From Geminicoccaceae bacterium (GTDB taxonomy: Bacteria; Pseudomonadota; Alphaproteobacteria; Geminicoccales; Geminicoccaceae): 64,000 nt of DNA. Positions 52,718-61,492 of the stretch are shown here, one piece after another; within the stretch, counting starts at the first letter, position 1, and the number at the start of each line of letters is the position of its first letter. The stretch spans positions 558,001 through 622,000 of the forward strand of contig JACKIM010000001.1 in NCBI GenBank assembly GCA_020638465.1. The letters are read 5' to 3'. The position numbers and the translations under genes are program-made. A model generated the notes under the pieces. The model saw only the letters and a program-made list of their open reading frames with translations. It searched no databases and had not been told where the DNA came from.

Positions 52718-53158
52718 ATGGCACATTTTGCAAGTCTCGTGGGTCGCGGTGTCGGACTGGTCGAGATCTTCCTCAACCCGCACGGTCGCGAGTGGTACGA
52801 GTTGCAGCGCTATGCCGACCCGATCGACGGTCTGCGCGGCTATCTCATCGACGGCGATCTCTATCTGTGGGGTTCACTGCCGCTGCATCGTGACGTGCAC
52901 CCCCTGTTGCGGGAGGTCATTCACCTCCCGGAAGGGACGTGGTTCGGCATACAGGTCAACCGGCGTCTTGCCCGTTGCCTCGTCTCGGAGGTCGTGGACC
53001 GCCACGGCCAGCCGGTCGATGTGCCATCCGCCGAAGCCGTCCTGAGACGATCAAAGCCGCTCACCTCGCTCCTCGGCGAGGGTTTCACCATAGCCCGCAT
53101 GGCCAGCCAGCTTGTTCCCGACTTCGAGGTGGATGGATGCCTTCCAGCCGACGGCTGA
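52718..53158 (+). CDS. Unrecognised small soluble protein, 146 residues
   Basis: I do not recognise a family. The frame has good GC3 bias and the product looks soluble: no signal peptide or membrane helix. It is rich in short aliphatic/aromatic strands (GVGLVEIFLNPHGREWYELQ, GDLYLWGSLPLHRDVHP) followed by helices, an alternation that suggests a compact alpha/beta fold. The ATG at 52718 is chosen; a TTG start at 52709 in frame would add three residues. It sits 46 bp upstream of the TPR-sulfotransferase on the same strand, so it may be co-transcribed and belong to the same modification system (inference). Confidence 0.65.
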   Translation: MAHFASLVGRGVGLVEIFLNPHGREWYELQRYADPIDGLRGYLIDGDLYLWGSLPLHRDVHPLLREVIHLPEGTWFGIQVNRRLARCLVSEVVDRHGQPVDVPSAEAVLRRSKPLTSLLGEGFTIARMASQLVPDFEVDGCLPADG

Positions 53159-53204
53159 CCGGGATGTCATTCGCCATTGTCGCAACAGTGCCGGAGTTTT
53201 CCTG

Positions 53205-55196
53205 ATGTCAAAACTCTCCTTGAAAAGAAAGTCCAGCGAACGACGGCGCAATCGCGACAAGCAGGTATCCGTGGACTGCCGCCTCCCATCGGACGCCGGG
53301 ATGACCAGCCAACGCTTCGACCGGGAATCGCGCGAACTTCTGGACCTGTTCGCCCGGCGTCGTTTTGACGATGCCATCGAACATGGGAATCGCTTCATCG
53401 AACGCTGGCCCGACCAGGCCTTCGGCTACAAGGTCACCGGAGTTTCATGCCACGAACTCAAACGTCATGCCGAAGCCCGCGACCGGCTCTTGAAAGCGCT
53501 TGAGCTCAAGCCCGAGGATGGCGAAACCCTGCTCAATCTCGGCGTCGTTCTTTTCAGCCTCGACGAACTCGCACCCGCCAAGGAGATATTGCTGCGGGCA
53601 CAAAAGCTGTATCCGGAAGATGGGAATGTCTATTCGCGACTGGGCTTCATCTATTTCAGGGAAGGACAATACCAGATCGCCCGCCATCTCCTTGAAAAGG
53701 CGATAGCCTTCGATCCTCAACGCAGCGAGGCCCACAAGACACTGGGGGACACGCTGATGGAACTGGGCGAAACGGATCTCGCCATCTTCCATCTCGAACG
53801 CTCGCTCGAACTGAGGCCGAACTTCGTTCTGGCGATGATCAACCTTGCCATCCTGTACGACAACAATGGCTCACCCCATCGCGCGATAGAACTTCTCGAA
53901 AAAGTCATCGAGCTCAATCCCGACAACTCCGCAGCCATCTCAAATCTCGGTACTTCCCTGATACGGTCGGGCCGGTTCGAAGAGGCGATGGATTTTTTCC
54001 GCCATGTCCAATCCATCGATGCCGACCATCCGGAAGCCTTCCGGCAACTGGCCATCGGGCGCCAGTACGGTGCCGATGACGCGATGGTCAGGCACATGGC
54101 GGAAAGGTTCGAAGACGAACGGCTGCCGATCGCGGATCGCGTCCTGATCGGCTTCGGCCTCGGCACCATTTTCGATCGGGCCGCTCGCCACGAGGAAGCG
54201 TTCTCGGCCTATTCGCGCGCCAACACGCTGCACCGCTCGACACTCGATTACGATATCGGTCGGGAGATCGCGACGGTAACCCGCATCATGGAAACCTGCG
54301 ACACCGGATACTTTGCCGGTCTCGGCCATATCGATGTCGACGTGTGTCAGGAATCGCCCATCTTCATCATCGGTTCGCCACGCTCGGGCAGCACGCTGGT
54401 CGAACAGATCATTTCCGCGCATCCCGACGTTGCCGGCGCGGGCGAGGTTCCCTTCATGCGCCAGATCTCCGACCGGCTCTGCAACGAAGCGCTCAAGCCG
54501 TTCCCCGAACCGTTGCTGATGTTCAAGAGCGACACGGCCGCCATTCTCGGCCGCGACTACATGAAGAAGCTGCGTGACCGGGCAGGCACGGAGGCAAATC
54601 GATTCACTGACAAATTGCTGTACAATTTCCTGTTCATCGGCCTGATCCAGCGCATTCTCCCCAGGGCGAAGATCATACATGTGAAGAGAAATCCCCTGGA
54701 CAGCTGCCTGTCCATGTATTTCCTCAAATTTGCCATCGGGCAAAACTATTCCTACGATCTTACGGAGCTCGGCCAATATTATCGACTCTACCAGAAATTG
54801 ATGAATCACTGGCACGAAGTCCTGCCGGGCCGGATCCATGAAATCAGCTACGAAAACCTCGTTGCCGATATCGAAGGCACGACACGTTCACTTCTCGATC
54901 ACTGCGAGATTCCGTTCCATCCTGCCTGTCTCGATTTTCACAAGAACAAGCGACAGGTGATCACGGCCAGCAATGCGCAGGTGCGGGAAAAGCTCTTTAC
55001 CCGATCGATCTCCCGCTCCGACCCGTACCTTCCATGGCTCGGCCCGCTGATCGACGCCCTCGACCGCTCTCCCCTGCCCGCCTCTTCAAGGACTGGCAGC
55101 GCTCCGGCCGACCCGCAGTCATCGCCGCAAGCCGGCGGATCCAACCCGCCAAGCCGGATGGAGCATCACGATCAGACAAGATCCCCGGCAGGATAA
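53205..55196 (+). CDS. TPR-repeat protein with a C-terminal sulfotransferase domain
   Basis: 663-residue protein. After a basic 35-residue start, tetratricopeptide-like helical repeats occupy about 40-275 (ALELKPEDGETLLNLGVVLF, ATLGDTLMELG-like TLGDTLMELGETDLAIFHLE, NPDNSAAISNLGTSLI). A sulfotransferase domain follows, with the PAPS 5'-phosphosulfate loop GSPRSGST at 390-397, the 3'-phosphate motif RNPLDSCLSMYF, and late ISYENLVADIEG. Such proteins transfer sulfate from PAPS to a carbohydrate, peptide or lipid acceptor, with TPRs binding the acceptor or partners. No PAPS synthesis genes are in the window. ATG 53205 has GGAG 9 bases upstream. The C-terminal 40 residues are low-complexity and Pro/Ser-rich. 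Confidence 0.92.
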   Translation: MSKLSLKRKSSERRRNRDKQVSVDCRLPSDAGMTSQRFDRESRELLDLFARRRFDDAIEHGNRFIERWPDQAFGYKVTGVSCHELKRHAEARDRLLKALELKPEDGETLLNLGVVLFSLDELAPAKEILLRAQKLYPEDGNVYSRLGFIYFREGQYQIARHLLEKAIAFDPQRSEAHKTLGDTLMELGETDLAIFHLERSLELRPNFVLAMINLAILYDNNGSPHRAIELLEKVIELNPDNSAAISNLGTSLIRSGRFEEAMDFFRHVQSIDADHPEAFRQLAIGRQYGADDAMVRHMAERFEDERLPIADRVLIGFGLGTIFDRAARHEEAFSAYSRANTLHRSTLDYDIGREIATVTRIMETCDTGYFAGLGHIDVDVCQESPIFIIGSPRSGSTLVEQIISAHPDVAGAGEVPFMRQISDRLCNEALKPFPEPLLMFKSDTAAILGRDYMKKLRDRAGTEANRFTDKLLYNFLFIGLIQRILPRAKIIHVKRNPLDSCLSMYFLKFAIGQNYSYDLTELGQYYRLYQKLMNHWHEVLPGRIHEISYENLVADIEGTTRSLLDHCEIPFHPACLDFHKNKRQVITASNAQVREKLFTRSISRSDPYLPWLGPLIDALDRSPLPASSRTGSAPADPQSSPQAGGSNPPSRMEHHDQTRSPAG

Positions 55197-55288
55197 ATCC
55201 TTTATTAAGGATTTGCGGCTATTGATTGGCCGGTTGGCCTCGCACGATGCACGCTTCCTCAGCCCAATACCACGGGAACGAATCGATC

Positions 55289-57025
55289 ATGTTCTTCTCA
55301 CGCTTCTCGATCGCACAGTCGTTCAATGTCCTGGCGGTTACGGGAACCGCCGTAGTGCTGGCACTGGGGGCCAGCCTGTTCTTCTTCAGCGTCTCGGAAA
55401 AGGAAGCCAACCAGGCCGAGCAGAACCGCTATCAATCGATGCTGCTGGCCGACGAACTTCGCCAGAGTTCCGATGACCTGACGAGGCTGGGACGGACCTA
55501 CGTCGTCACGAAAGATCCGAGCTTCAAGCGGCAATACATGGATGTCCTGGCCATTCGGGATGGCAAGAAGCCGCGTCCGAAGGACTACAACCGGATCTAC
55601 TGGGACTTCGTTTCGGCCGGCATTGCCCAGCCGAACCCGCCGACCGTGGCCGTTCCGTTGCTCGAACTGATGCGCAAGGCCGGTTTTACCCAGGCTGAAT
55701 TCGACAAGCTGGAACAGGCCAAGGCCAATTCCGACGGGTTGGTCAACCTCGAGGTCGAGGCCATGAACCTGGTCGAGGGTCGCGACAAGAACGGCAACCC
55801 GATCGCCAGCCCGGACCATGACCGTGCGATCCAGCTGCTGCATTCGCCGGAGTACCACAAGTACAAGGCGGATATCATGGTCCATGTCGACGAGTTCCTT
55901 GAAATGCTCGACAAGAGGACCGAAGCTGAAGTGCAGGCCTCGGTGACGAGGGCGAATGTCTTCTATTATATGACCCTGGGTTTCAGTGCGGCGCTGGCGC
56001 TGGTTCTCCTCTCCATGGCAATGCTGTTCCGCAATCGCGCCATCAAGGGCTGGGCAGAAGTCCAGACCGCCATTGCCGCCATGGCCCAGGGCAACAAGAA
56101 CATGGCCATTCCCGGTCTCGACCGGATGGACGAAATCGGCGACATGGCCCGCGCCATCGAGCAATCGCGCTCGGAAACCCGGATCATCATCGACAGGGTC
56201 GCCAATGACATCCAGAGCCGCCTCGGGGAAGTGGTCGGAATGATTACCGAGGCATCACGCGCCATTCAGACCGACTCCAGCGAGGTGCAGGAGCGCAGCA
56301 ATGATGCGTCCAACCAGACGCAAAAGGCCCTGGACGTCATGCGCTCAACCGACTCCCAGGTACAGGCGGTAGCCGCCGCTGCCGAAGAAATGCTGGCCTC
56401 GGTCAACGAAATCAGTCAGCAGTTGGGCCGTGCCCAGAGCTTCTCGCAGGAGACGGTGTCGCAGACCGAGCACACCGACCACACGGTAGCCGAACTTGCG
56501 GACGCCGCCGACCGCATCGGCCAGGTTGTCCAGCTGATTTCCGAAATCGCCGAGCAGACCAACCTGCTGGCCCTCAACGCCACGATCGAAGCTGCCCGGG
56601 CAGGAGAAGCCGGCAAGGGCTTTGCCGTGGTCGCGCAGGAGGTCAAGACACTCGCGGCGCAAACGGCCAGTGCTACCGCCGAAATCAGCGGCCAGATCTC
56701 CGGCATCCAGAATGTCAGCGGCAAGGCCGTCGACGCGATCAAGGAGATCCGCAGATCAATCGAGCGCATTGACGATGCGACCAACTGCGTTGCCGTCGCC
56801 GTGCAGCAACAGAGCTCTGCCACCGAGGAAATTTCGCGCAACTGCCACGCCACCGCAAACGGTACGCGCGACGTGATGAACCACGTCGATGAGGTTGGCC
56901 AGGTTCAGCAGAATGTCTATGCAGCGAGCGAGCGGTTGCAGGCACTCAGCGACAATCTTGCCCGTCAGGCAAGCAGCCTCTCGTCAAATGTCCATGAAAT
57001 CGTCGATGACCTTCGCTCCGCCTGA
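55289..57025 (+). CDS. Methyl-accepting chemotaxis protein
   Basis: 578-residue chemoreceptor. TM1 at about 12-35 and TM2 at about 228-250 enclose a periplasmic sensor of about 190 residues. Its SSDDLTRLGRTYVVTKDP and ILAIRDGKKPRP-like AIRDGKKPRPKDY blocks recur at the N-terminus of other bacterial sensors with unknown ligands. A HAMP-like segment (AMAQGNKNMAIPGLDRMDEIGDMA) and the signalling hairpin follow, the tip reading QTNLLALNATIEAARAGEAG, diagnostic for MCPs. Methylation-site Glu/Gln pairs are seen at QSSATEEISR. The C-terminus lacks a CheR pentapeptide. No che genes are adjacent, so it probably feeds a main che cluster elsewhere. Confidence 0.94.
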   Translation: MFFSRFSIAQSFNVLAVTGTAVVLALGASLFFFSVSEKEANQAEQNRYQSMLLADELRQSSDDLTRLGRTYVVTKDPSFKRQYMDVLAIRDGKKPRPKDYNRIYWDFVSAGIAQPNPPTVAVPLLELMRKAGFTQAEFDKLEQAKANSDGLVNLEVEAMNLVEGRDKNGNPIASPDHDRAIQLLHSPEYHKYKADIMVHVDEFLEMLDKRTEAEVQASVTRANVFYYMTLGFSAALALVLLSMAMLFRNRAIKGWAEVQTAIAAMAQGNKNMAIPGLDRMDEIGDMARAIEQSRSETRIIIDRVANDIQSRLGEVVGMITEASRAIQTDSSEVQERSNDASNQTQKALDVMRSTDSQVQAVAAAAEEMLASVNEISQQLGRAQSFSQETVSQTEHTDHTVAELADAADRIGQVVQLISEIAEQTNLLALNATIEAARAGEAGKGFAVVAQEVKTLAAQTASATAEISGQISGIQNVSGKAVDAIKEIRRSIERIDDATNCVAVAVQQQSSATEEISRNCHATANGTRDVMNHVDEVGQVQQNVYAASERLQALSDNLARQASSLSSNVHEIVDDLRSA

Positions 57026-57046
57026 CCGGATGCCCGTCCCGCCACT

Positions 57047-57095
57047 CCGGAGGTCTGGCCTGCAAGTGCGCAGCAGCACGATCACAGACCTCCGG
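57047..57095. repeat. 11-bp inverted repeat after the chemoreceptor gene
   Basis: CCGGAGGTCTG (57047-57057) and CAGACCTCCGG (57085-57095) are perfect reverse complements separated by 27 bases, beginning 22 bases after the MCP stop. A terminator without a T-run is likely. The rest of 57026-57613 contains the small gene at 57237 and, before 57614, a G-rich run; nothing else is visible. Confidence 0.5.
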
Positions 57096-57236
57096 CAAAG
57101 TCACTGAATGCTCAACTTACAGGTTGAAAAACAACGCCTCGCCGGCCAAGGAGTGCATGCCCTCACTTCATCAGGTCTTTCTCCTGGCCCGATATGAGCC
57201 GAATGGCTTCTTGTTTGACGTGGAAGATCAACAATC

Positions 57237-57398
57237 GTGAACAATACCAATCATGAGAATGCCATCCCCTCCTCCAGCCTGCCGGCCGAGAACAGGGGGG
57301 AAGAGGTCGAGACCTTTGGCGCCGCGGGCCCCATCCTGGTGTTCATTTTCGTGCTCTGGGGACTGACCATGGCAGCCGCAGCGACAGCCATCCCCTGA
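57237..57398 (+). CDS. Small single-membrane-span protein, 53 residues
   Basis: A frame short enough to be missed. It starts at GTG 57237, with GGAAG about 9 bases upstream, and stops at 57396-57398. About 26 polar residues (NNTNHENAI...GEEVETFG) lead into a hydrophobic helix, PILVFIFVLWGLTMAAAATA, that fits one membrane span with the polar end cytoplasmic. Third positions are GC-rich like coding DNA in this genome. No family is recognised; small membrane proteins of this kind often stabilise a transporter, sensor or kinase. It stands alone in the 588 bp gap between the chemoreceptor and the aminotransferase. Confidence 0.55.
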   Translation: MNNTNHENAIPSSSLPAENRGEEVETFGAAGPILVFIFVLWGLTMAAAATAIP

Positions 57399-57613
57399 GG
57401 TCGTCAGCGACACCGGAACGCTGTCGGCGCATGCTTCATCCGATGGCCTGCCCGATCGCGACAAACCGGTACGGTCCGTCATTCATCGCTGGCCAACGAC
57501 AGGGCCGGATGGCATCATCCTCCTCGCTTGGCGGGGAGAGCCTGAATGCAGGCCGGCTGGTCCGCTTCTCCCGCCCGGACAGATGACTTCAAACGGGGGG
57601 GGGATAGTCGAAC

Positions 57614-58777
57614 ATGCAGATTTCTGCAGCCATGTCGCGTCTTGGCACGGAGAGCGCCTTTGAGGTTCTCGCTCGGGCCACACGGTTGATGCAACAGGGT
57701 AAGGACATCATCAACCTCGGGATAGGCCAGCCGGATTTCCCGACACCGGGCAATATCGTCGAGGCTGCCGTCAAGGCGCTGCGCGACGGGCATCACGGCT
57801 ACACGCCCGCCAATGGCATTCTCCCTCTGCGCGAAGCGGTATCTGCCGACATGAAGGCCCGACGCGGGGTCGACATCCACCCGGACCGCATCGTCGTCGT
57901 TCCCGGTGGGAAGGTCACCATGGCCTTTGCCATGCTGATGTTCGGCGAGCCGGGCGCGGAAATCATGTACCCCGACCCGGGTTTTCCCATCTATCGTTCG
58001 ATGATCCAGTTCACCGGCGCGAAAGCGGTACCGATCGCGCTGCACGAGACCAAGGGCTATGCCTTTTCCGCAGATGAACTGCTGGCCCAGATCACGGACC
58101 GCACCCGTCTCATCATCGTCAACAGCCCGGCCAATCCGACAGGCGGAGTGGTGCCGAAGGAAGAACTCGACAGGCTCGTTGCCGGCCTTGCCGCATTCCC
58201 GCAGGTGGCCGTCATGTCCGACGAGATCTACGCCCGCATGTGCTATGATGGCGTTCCGCACGCCTCGCTCACCACCTATCCCGAAATTGCCGACCGGCTC
58301 ATCCTTCTTGATGGATGGTCCAAGACCTATGCCATGACGGGCTGGCGCATGGGCTGGGGGGTCTGGCCGGAAGAACTCGCCGAACAGGCCACGCGCCTTG
58401 CCATCAACTTCAATTCCTGTGTGAATGCCGCGTCGCAATGGGCGGGCATCGAGGCTCTCAACGGCCCCCAGGACATGGTCGAAGAAATGGTCAGGGCATT
58501 TGACCAGCGGCGCAAGGTCATCGTCCGCGAACTCAACGCGTTGCCCGGATTCTCATGCCCCAATCCGGGCGGTGCGTTCTACGCCTTCCCCAACATCACC
58601 GGGACTGGCCGGTCCTCGAGACAGATGCAGGACGGTCTTTTGAACGATGCCGGTGTGGCCATCATCTCCGGTACGAGTTTCGGTATCCATGGTGAAGGTT
58701 ATGTACGCTTTTCCTATGCCAATTCCACGGAAGCCATCGAAGAAGCCTGTTCGCGCATCCGTCGCTGGCTCGAATGA
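57614..58777 (+). CDS. PLP-dependent aminotransferase class I/II
   Basis: 387-residue fold-type I aminotransferase of the AspC/AlaT-like subgroup. PLP Lys in GWSKTYAMTGWRMGW, NSPANPTGGVV, MYPDPGFPIY and the C-terminal substrate-carboxylate Arg near GYVRFSYANS. GIGQPDFPTPGNI is the N-terminal family motif. Amino-acid specificity (aspartate, alanine, tyrosine or LL-DAP type) cannot be decided. ATG 57614; upstream is a G-run and an imperfect ribosome site. It is convergent with the HEAT-like gene. Confidence 0.93.
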   Translation: MQISAAMSRLGTESAFEVLARATRLMQQGKDIINLGIGQPDFPTPGNIVEAAVKALRDGHHGYTPANGILPLREAVSADMKARRGVDIHPDRIVVVPGGKVTMAFAMLMFGEPGAEIMYPDPGFPIYRSMIQFTGAKAVPIALHETKGYAFSADELLAQITDRTRLIIVNSPANPTGGVVPKEELDRLVAGLAAFPQVAVMSDEIYARMCYDGVPHASLTTYPEIADRLILLDGWSKTYAMTGWRMGWGVWPEELAEQATRLAINFNSCVNAASQWAGIEALNGPQDMVEEMVRAFDQRRKVIVRELNALPGFSCPNPGGAFYAFPNITGTGRSSRQMQDGLLNDAGVAIISGTSFGIHGEGYVRFSYANSTEAIEEACSRIRRWLE

Positions 58778-58811
58778 AACACGTTCTGCACATGAGAAAT
58801 CTGCGCAATGA

Positions 58812-58825
58812 CACGGATATCCGTG
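58812..58825. repeat. 14-bp perfect palindrome after the aminotransferase
   Basis: CACGGATATCCGTG lies in the 179 bp gap between convergent genes (58778-58956). It may be part of a terminator region or a protein-binding site. Nothing else convincing is in the gap. Confidence 0.3.
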
Positions 58826-58956
58826 GTATTCGGGAGATGATCTGTGCCTGCCGGCGCATCGTGACACACAGACAGGACGGAGACTGAACAGAAGGCCGCC
58901 CTGATTGTACAGGTTTGGCACGCCCTGGCGGGAAACATCGACGATACCGGACACGA

Positions 58957-59763
58957 TCAGGAAGCCCGGTCGACCATCCGCTGCATGGCTTCCCTCACCG
59001 ATTCTGCAGGTTCCTTGCGGATGGCTGCCTTCAGGTCGCCTTGTGCTTGCTCCCGCAACAGGCGTTCGAGGCCACGGGCTGCCTGCAGCCGCACGGAAGG
59101 CCGGGCATCGTGCAGGGCGTTTCGCATGGCCGACAACGCTTCGCTCCCCCCCATTCTCGAAAGCGCCACCAGTGCAAGCCGCCGCATTTCGGGGCGGGCT
59201 TCGGAGCTGGCCGACATTCGCGCAATCTCGCGGGTCGCCTCGGGTCCGCCCTGCCTGACCCGCAATCGCAACCGTTCCTTGAACGCTTCGTCATCCGGAC
59301 CCGGTACATCGGCAACCAGAGGCGGTGCCACTACCATTGTTCCGGCCGACCGCCCCATAATACCACCTACACCGCTGCCATCTCCCGGACCGGCCTCGCG
59401 AACGATGATTTGCCGCGGCAGGCCTGTCGCCCCGTCATAGCGGATGATCAGGCTGTTTGGCCGCACCAGTTCGCGCAGAACAGCTCCAGGCTCACCCGAC
59501 GGCACCGAGCTGGCAAGCACTTCGCCCGGGTCGCCATGAATGGTCAATCCGGACCCGAGCGTCAGGGCCACTTCGTCAAGAACATCGACCAACGCGCCGC
59601 TGGCATCATGTATCGACAGGCGCTTGCCATCCCAGTCGATTGCGGCGGCGTGACCGCATGCCGGCAGCAGACCGAACTGAACGCTCATCGCGAAAGCCAG
59701 CACCTTCGCGACCCACCGCCTTTCGGAAAAATCCATCGATTTCCCGTACAAACCAGACATCAT
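58957..59763 (-). CDS. Exported HEAT-like repeat protein
   Basis: 268-residue protein with a hydrophobic N-terminal segment (LAFAMSVQFGLLPACGHAAA), probably a signal peptide cleaved after AAA. About 50-100 contains a beta-rich region (WDGKRLSIHDASGALVDVL). The C-terminal 130 residues are helical repeats with EZ-HEAT character (EMRRLALVALSRMGGSEALSAM, SVRLQAARGLERLLREQ). A linker rich in Gly and Pro separates the two. The start is ambiguous among ATGs at 59763, 59760 and 59736; I give the first with GGCGAGA upstream. It is downstream of era on the same strand (87 bp). No enzymatic motif; a scaffold role in the envelope is plausible. Confidence 0.75.
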   Translation of the reverse strand: MMSGLYGKSMDFSERRWVAKVLAFAMSVQFGLLPACGHAAAIDWDGKRLSIHDASGALVDVLDEVALTLGSGLTIHGDPGEVLASSVPSGEPGAVLRELVRPNSLIIRYDGATGLPRQIIVREAGPGDGSGVGGIMGRSAGTMVVAPPLVADVPGPDDEAFKERLRLRVRQGGPEATREIARMSASSEARPEMRRLALVALSRMGGSEALSAMRNALHDARPSVRLQAARGLERLLREQAQGDLKAAIRKEPAESVREAMQRMVDRAS

Positions 59764-59850
59764 GGACACAATCTCGCCCTGCCGTCTCCGGCATATCAAG
59801 ACCGGCACGTCGATGACATGGTGCCGATCGCGAACTTCCTTGAACGGCAA

Positions 59851-60792
59851 CTATCGCGGAAAGTCGAGCCCCATCTCCCGGTAACGTTCCCGGTCATCGG
59901 CCCAGTTTTCACGAACCTTGACGAACAGGAACAGGTGGACGCGTGCTCCAAGGATCGGTTCCAGCTCCTTTCGCGCCGCCTCGCCGATGGCCTTGATCTG
60001 ACGCCCGCCCTTGCCAAGGATGATGCCCTTTTGCGTGGCCCGCTCGACATAGATCGTCTGGTCGATGCGGATCTGGCTGCCATCATCCGATTCCGCCCAA
60101 GCCTCCGTCTCGACAGTGGTGGCATAGGGCAGTTCCTGATGCAATTGCAGATAAAGCTGCTCACGAGTGATTTCGGCAGCCATCGCCCTGCTGGAAAGAT
60201 CACTGAGCTGATCCTCGGGAAACAGCCAGGGACCCTGCGGCATGCGTTGCGCGATCCTTTCCGCCAGATCCCCGCACCCATCTCCATTCATGGCCGAAAC
60301 CATGAAGGTTTCGTCGAAATCAAGTCGTTCATTCAGCTCCTTGACCAGCGGGAGCAGAACCGGCGGACGTACGAGATCCGTCTTGTTGATCACCAGCAGC
60401 CGCTGTTTGCGGCTGTCGGCGAGCCGCTCGAAAATCATCCCTTCCTCCTGCCGCAGGCCACGCTTGGCATCGACCAGCATGCAGACGAGATCGGCATCGG
60501 CCGCACCGCCCCAGGCAGCATCGACCATGGCCCTGTCCAGCCGCTTTTTCGGCAAGAACACCCCCGGCGTGTCGATGAACATGATCTGCGTGGTATCATG
60601 GATCGAAATGCCGATGATCCGCCGACGCGTGGTCTGCACCTTCGGTGAAACGATCGAAACCTTGGTCCCGACCAGCTGGTTCAGCAGCGTCGACTTGCCG
60701 ACATTGGGAGCTCCGAGCAATGCGACAAAACCGGCCCGCGTCACCGCCGCACCGTCGGTGCCCTCACCCTTTTCATCCGAATCCAAAGTCAT
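59851..60792 (-). CDS. era: GTPase Era
   Basis: 313-residue GTPase that binds 16S rRNA for small-subunit assembly. G1 GAPNVGKS at 27-34, G3 DTPG, G4 NKTD and G5 region SAMNGDG are present. The C-terminal KH domain contains IYVERATQKGIILGKGG, the RNA-binding turn. Its start overlaps the rnc stop in an ATGA, so rnc and era are translationally coupled. Length is slightly above E. coli Era due to a 20-residue charged N-terminus. lepB-rnc-era is a conserved order. Confidence 0.97.
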   Translation of the reverse strand: MTLDSDEKGEGTDGAAVTRAGFVALLGAPNVGKSTLLNQLVGTKVSIVSPKVQTTRRRIIGISIHDTTQIMFIDTPGVFLPKKRLDRAMVDAAWGGAADADLVCMLVDAKRGLRQEEGMIFERLADSRKQRLLVINKTDLVRPPVLLPLVKELNERLDFDETFMVSAMNGDGCGDLAERIAQRMPQGPWLFPEDQLSDLSSRAMAAEITREQLYLQLHQELPYATTVETEAWAESDDGSQIRIDQTIYVERATQKGIILGKGGRQIKAIGEAARKELEPILGARVHLFLFVKVRENWADDRERYREMGLDFPR

Positions 60793-61490
60793 GAGTCCTC
60801 CAGGCGGCTGAGAAACTGCCGAGCCGCCGCCTTTTCGGCCTCGCGTTTGGAACTGCCCTCGCCTTCGACGCGACCGTGATCGCGAATCTCGACAGCGACC
60901 GTGAATACCGGTGCATGCGATGGCCCGCTGCTGCTCACCGCGCGATAGACCGGCAGGCCAAGCGCTCGGGCCTGTGCCCACTCCTGAAGGGCCGTCTTCG
61001 GGTCACGTGGCGGTTCCTTGAGCGCCTCCGCCCGGTGCCGCCAGTGATTTTCGACCAGTGGCCGCACCGCTTCGAGGCCACCATCGATGAAAACCGCCCC
61101 GATGATCGCTTCCATGGCATCGGCGAGAATCCCCGCCTTGTCGCGTCCGCCATTCTGACGCTCGCCCCGTGCCAGCGTCAATGCCACCCCAAGGTCCAGA
61201 GACTGGGCAACATCGGCCAGCGTCTGCTTGCGTACCAGCCGATCCTGTCGCTTGGACAAATCTCCCTCGGCGTCGTCGGGATAGGCGGCGATGAGCATCT
61301 CGGCAACCAGCAGCCCCAACACGCGATCGCCGAGAAACTCAAGTCTTTCGTTGGAGCGATTGAGACCGCGGCTGCCTGTTGCCGAAGCACTGGAGTGAGT
61401 GAGCGCCTCACGCAGCAGGCGACGGTTGGCGAAACGATACCCGATGGCGTTCTGGACCGCGGCAAGCGTATCCCCGTCCTTACCCGGCAC
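60789..61490 (-). CDS. rnc: Ribonuclease III
   Basis: 233-residue dsRNA endonuclease that processes rRNA and regulatory RNAs. The catalytic domain (residues 1-150) contains the signature NERLEFLGDRVLGL at 48-61 and a second acidic cluster AGILADAMEAIIGAVF. A dsRNA-binding domain follows at about 160-230 (DPKTALQEWAQARALGLPVY, EGEGSSKREAEKAAARQFL). I place the start at GTG 61490, 2 bases after the lepB stop, which suggests coupling; a longer frame to 61547 overlaps lepB. The stop overlaps the era start. Confidence 0.96.
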   Translation of the reverse strand: MPGKDGDTLAAVQNAIGYRFANRRLLREALTHSSASATGSRGLNRSNERLEFLGDRVLGLLVAEMLIAAYPDDAEGDLSKRQDRLVRKQTLADVAQSLDLGVALTLARGERQNGGRDKAGILADAMEAIIGAVFIDGGLEAVRPLVENHWRHRAEALKEPPRDPKTALQEWAQARALGLPVYRAVSSSGPSHAPVFTVAVEIRDHGRVEGEGSSKREAEKAAARQFLSRLEDS

Positions 61491-61492
61491 GT

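Noticed and set aside
51117..53045. Plus-strand frame of 642 codons opposite the amidase
   Set aside because: Shadow of the amidase gene, which has its complete catalytic triad.
58792..58893. Possible 32-codon gene after the aminotransferase
   Set aside because: Basic, short, no ribosome site and it spans the palindrome at 58812; no reason to call it.
58915..60648. Plus-strand frame of 577 codons over HEAT-like and era
   Set aside because: It is antisense to era, whose G motifs are intact.
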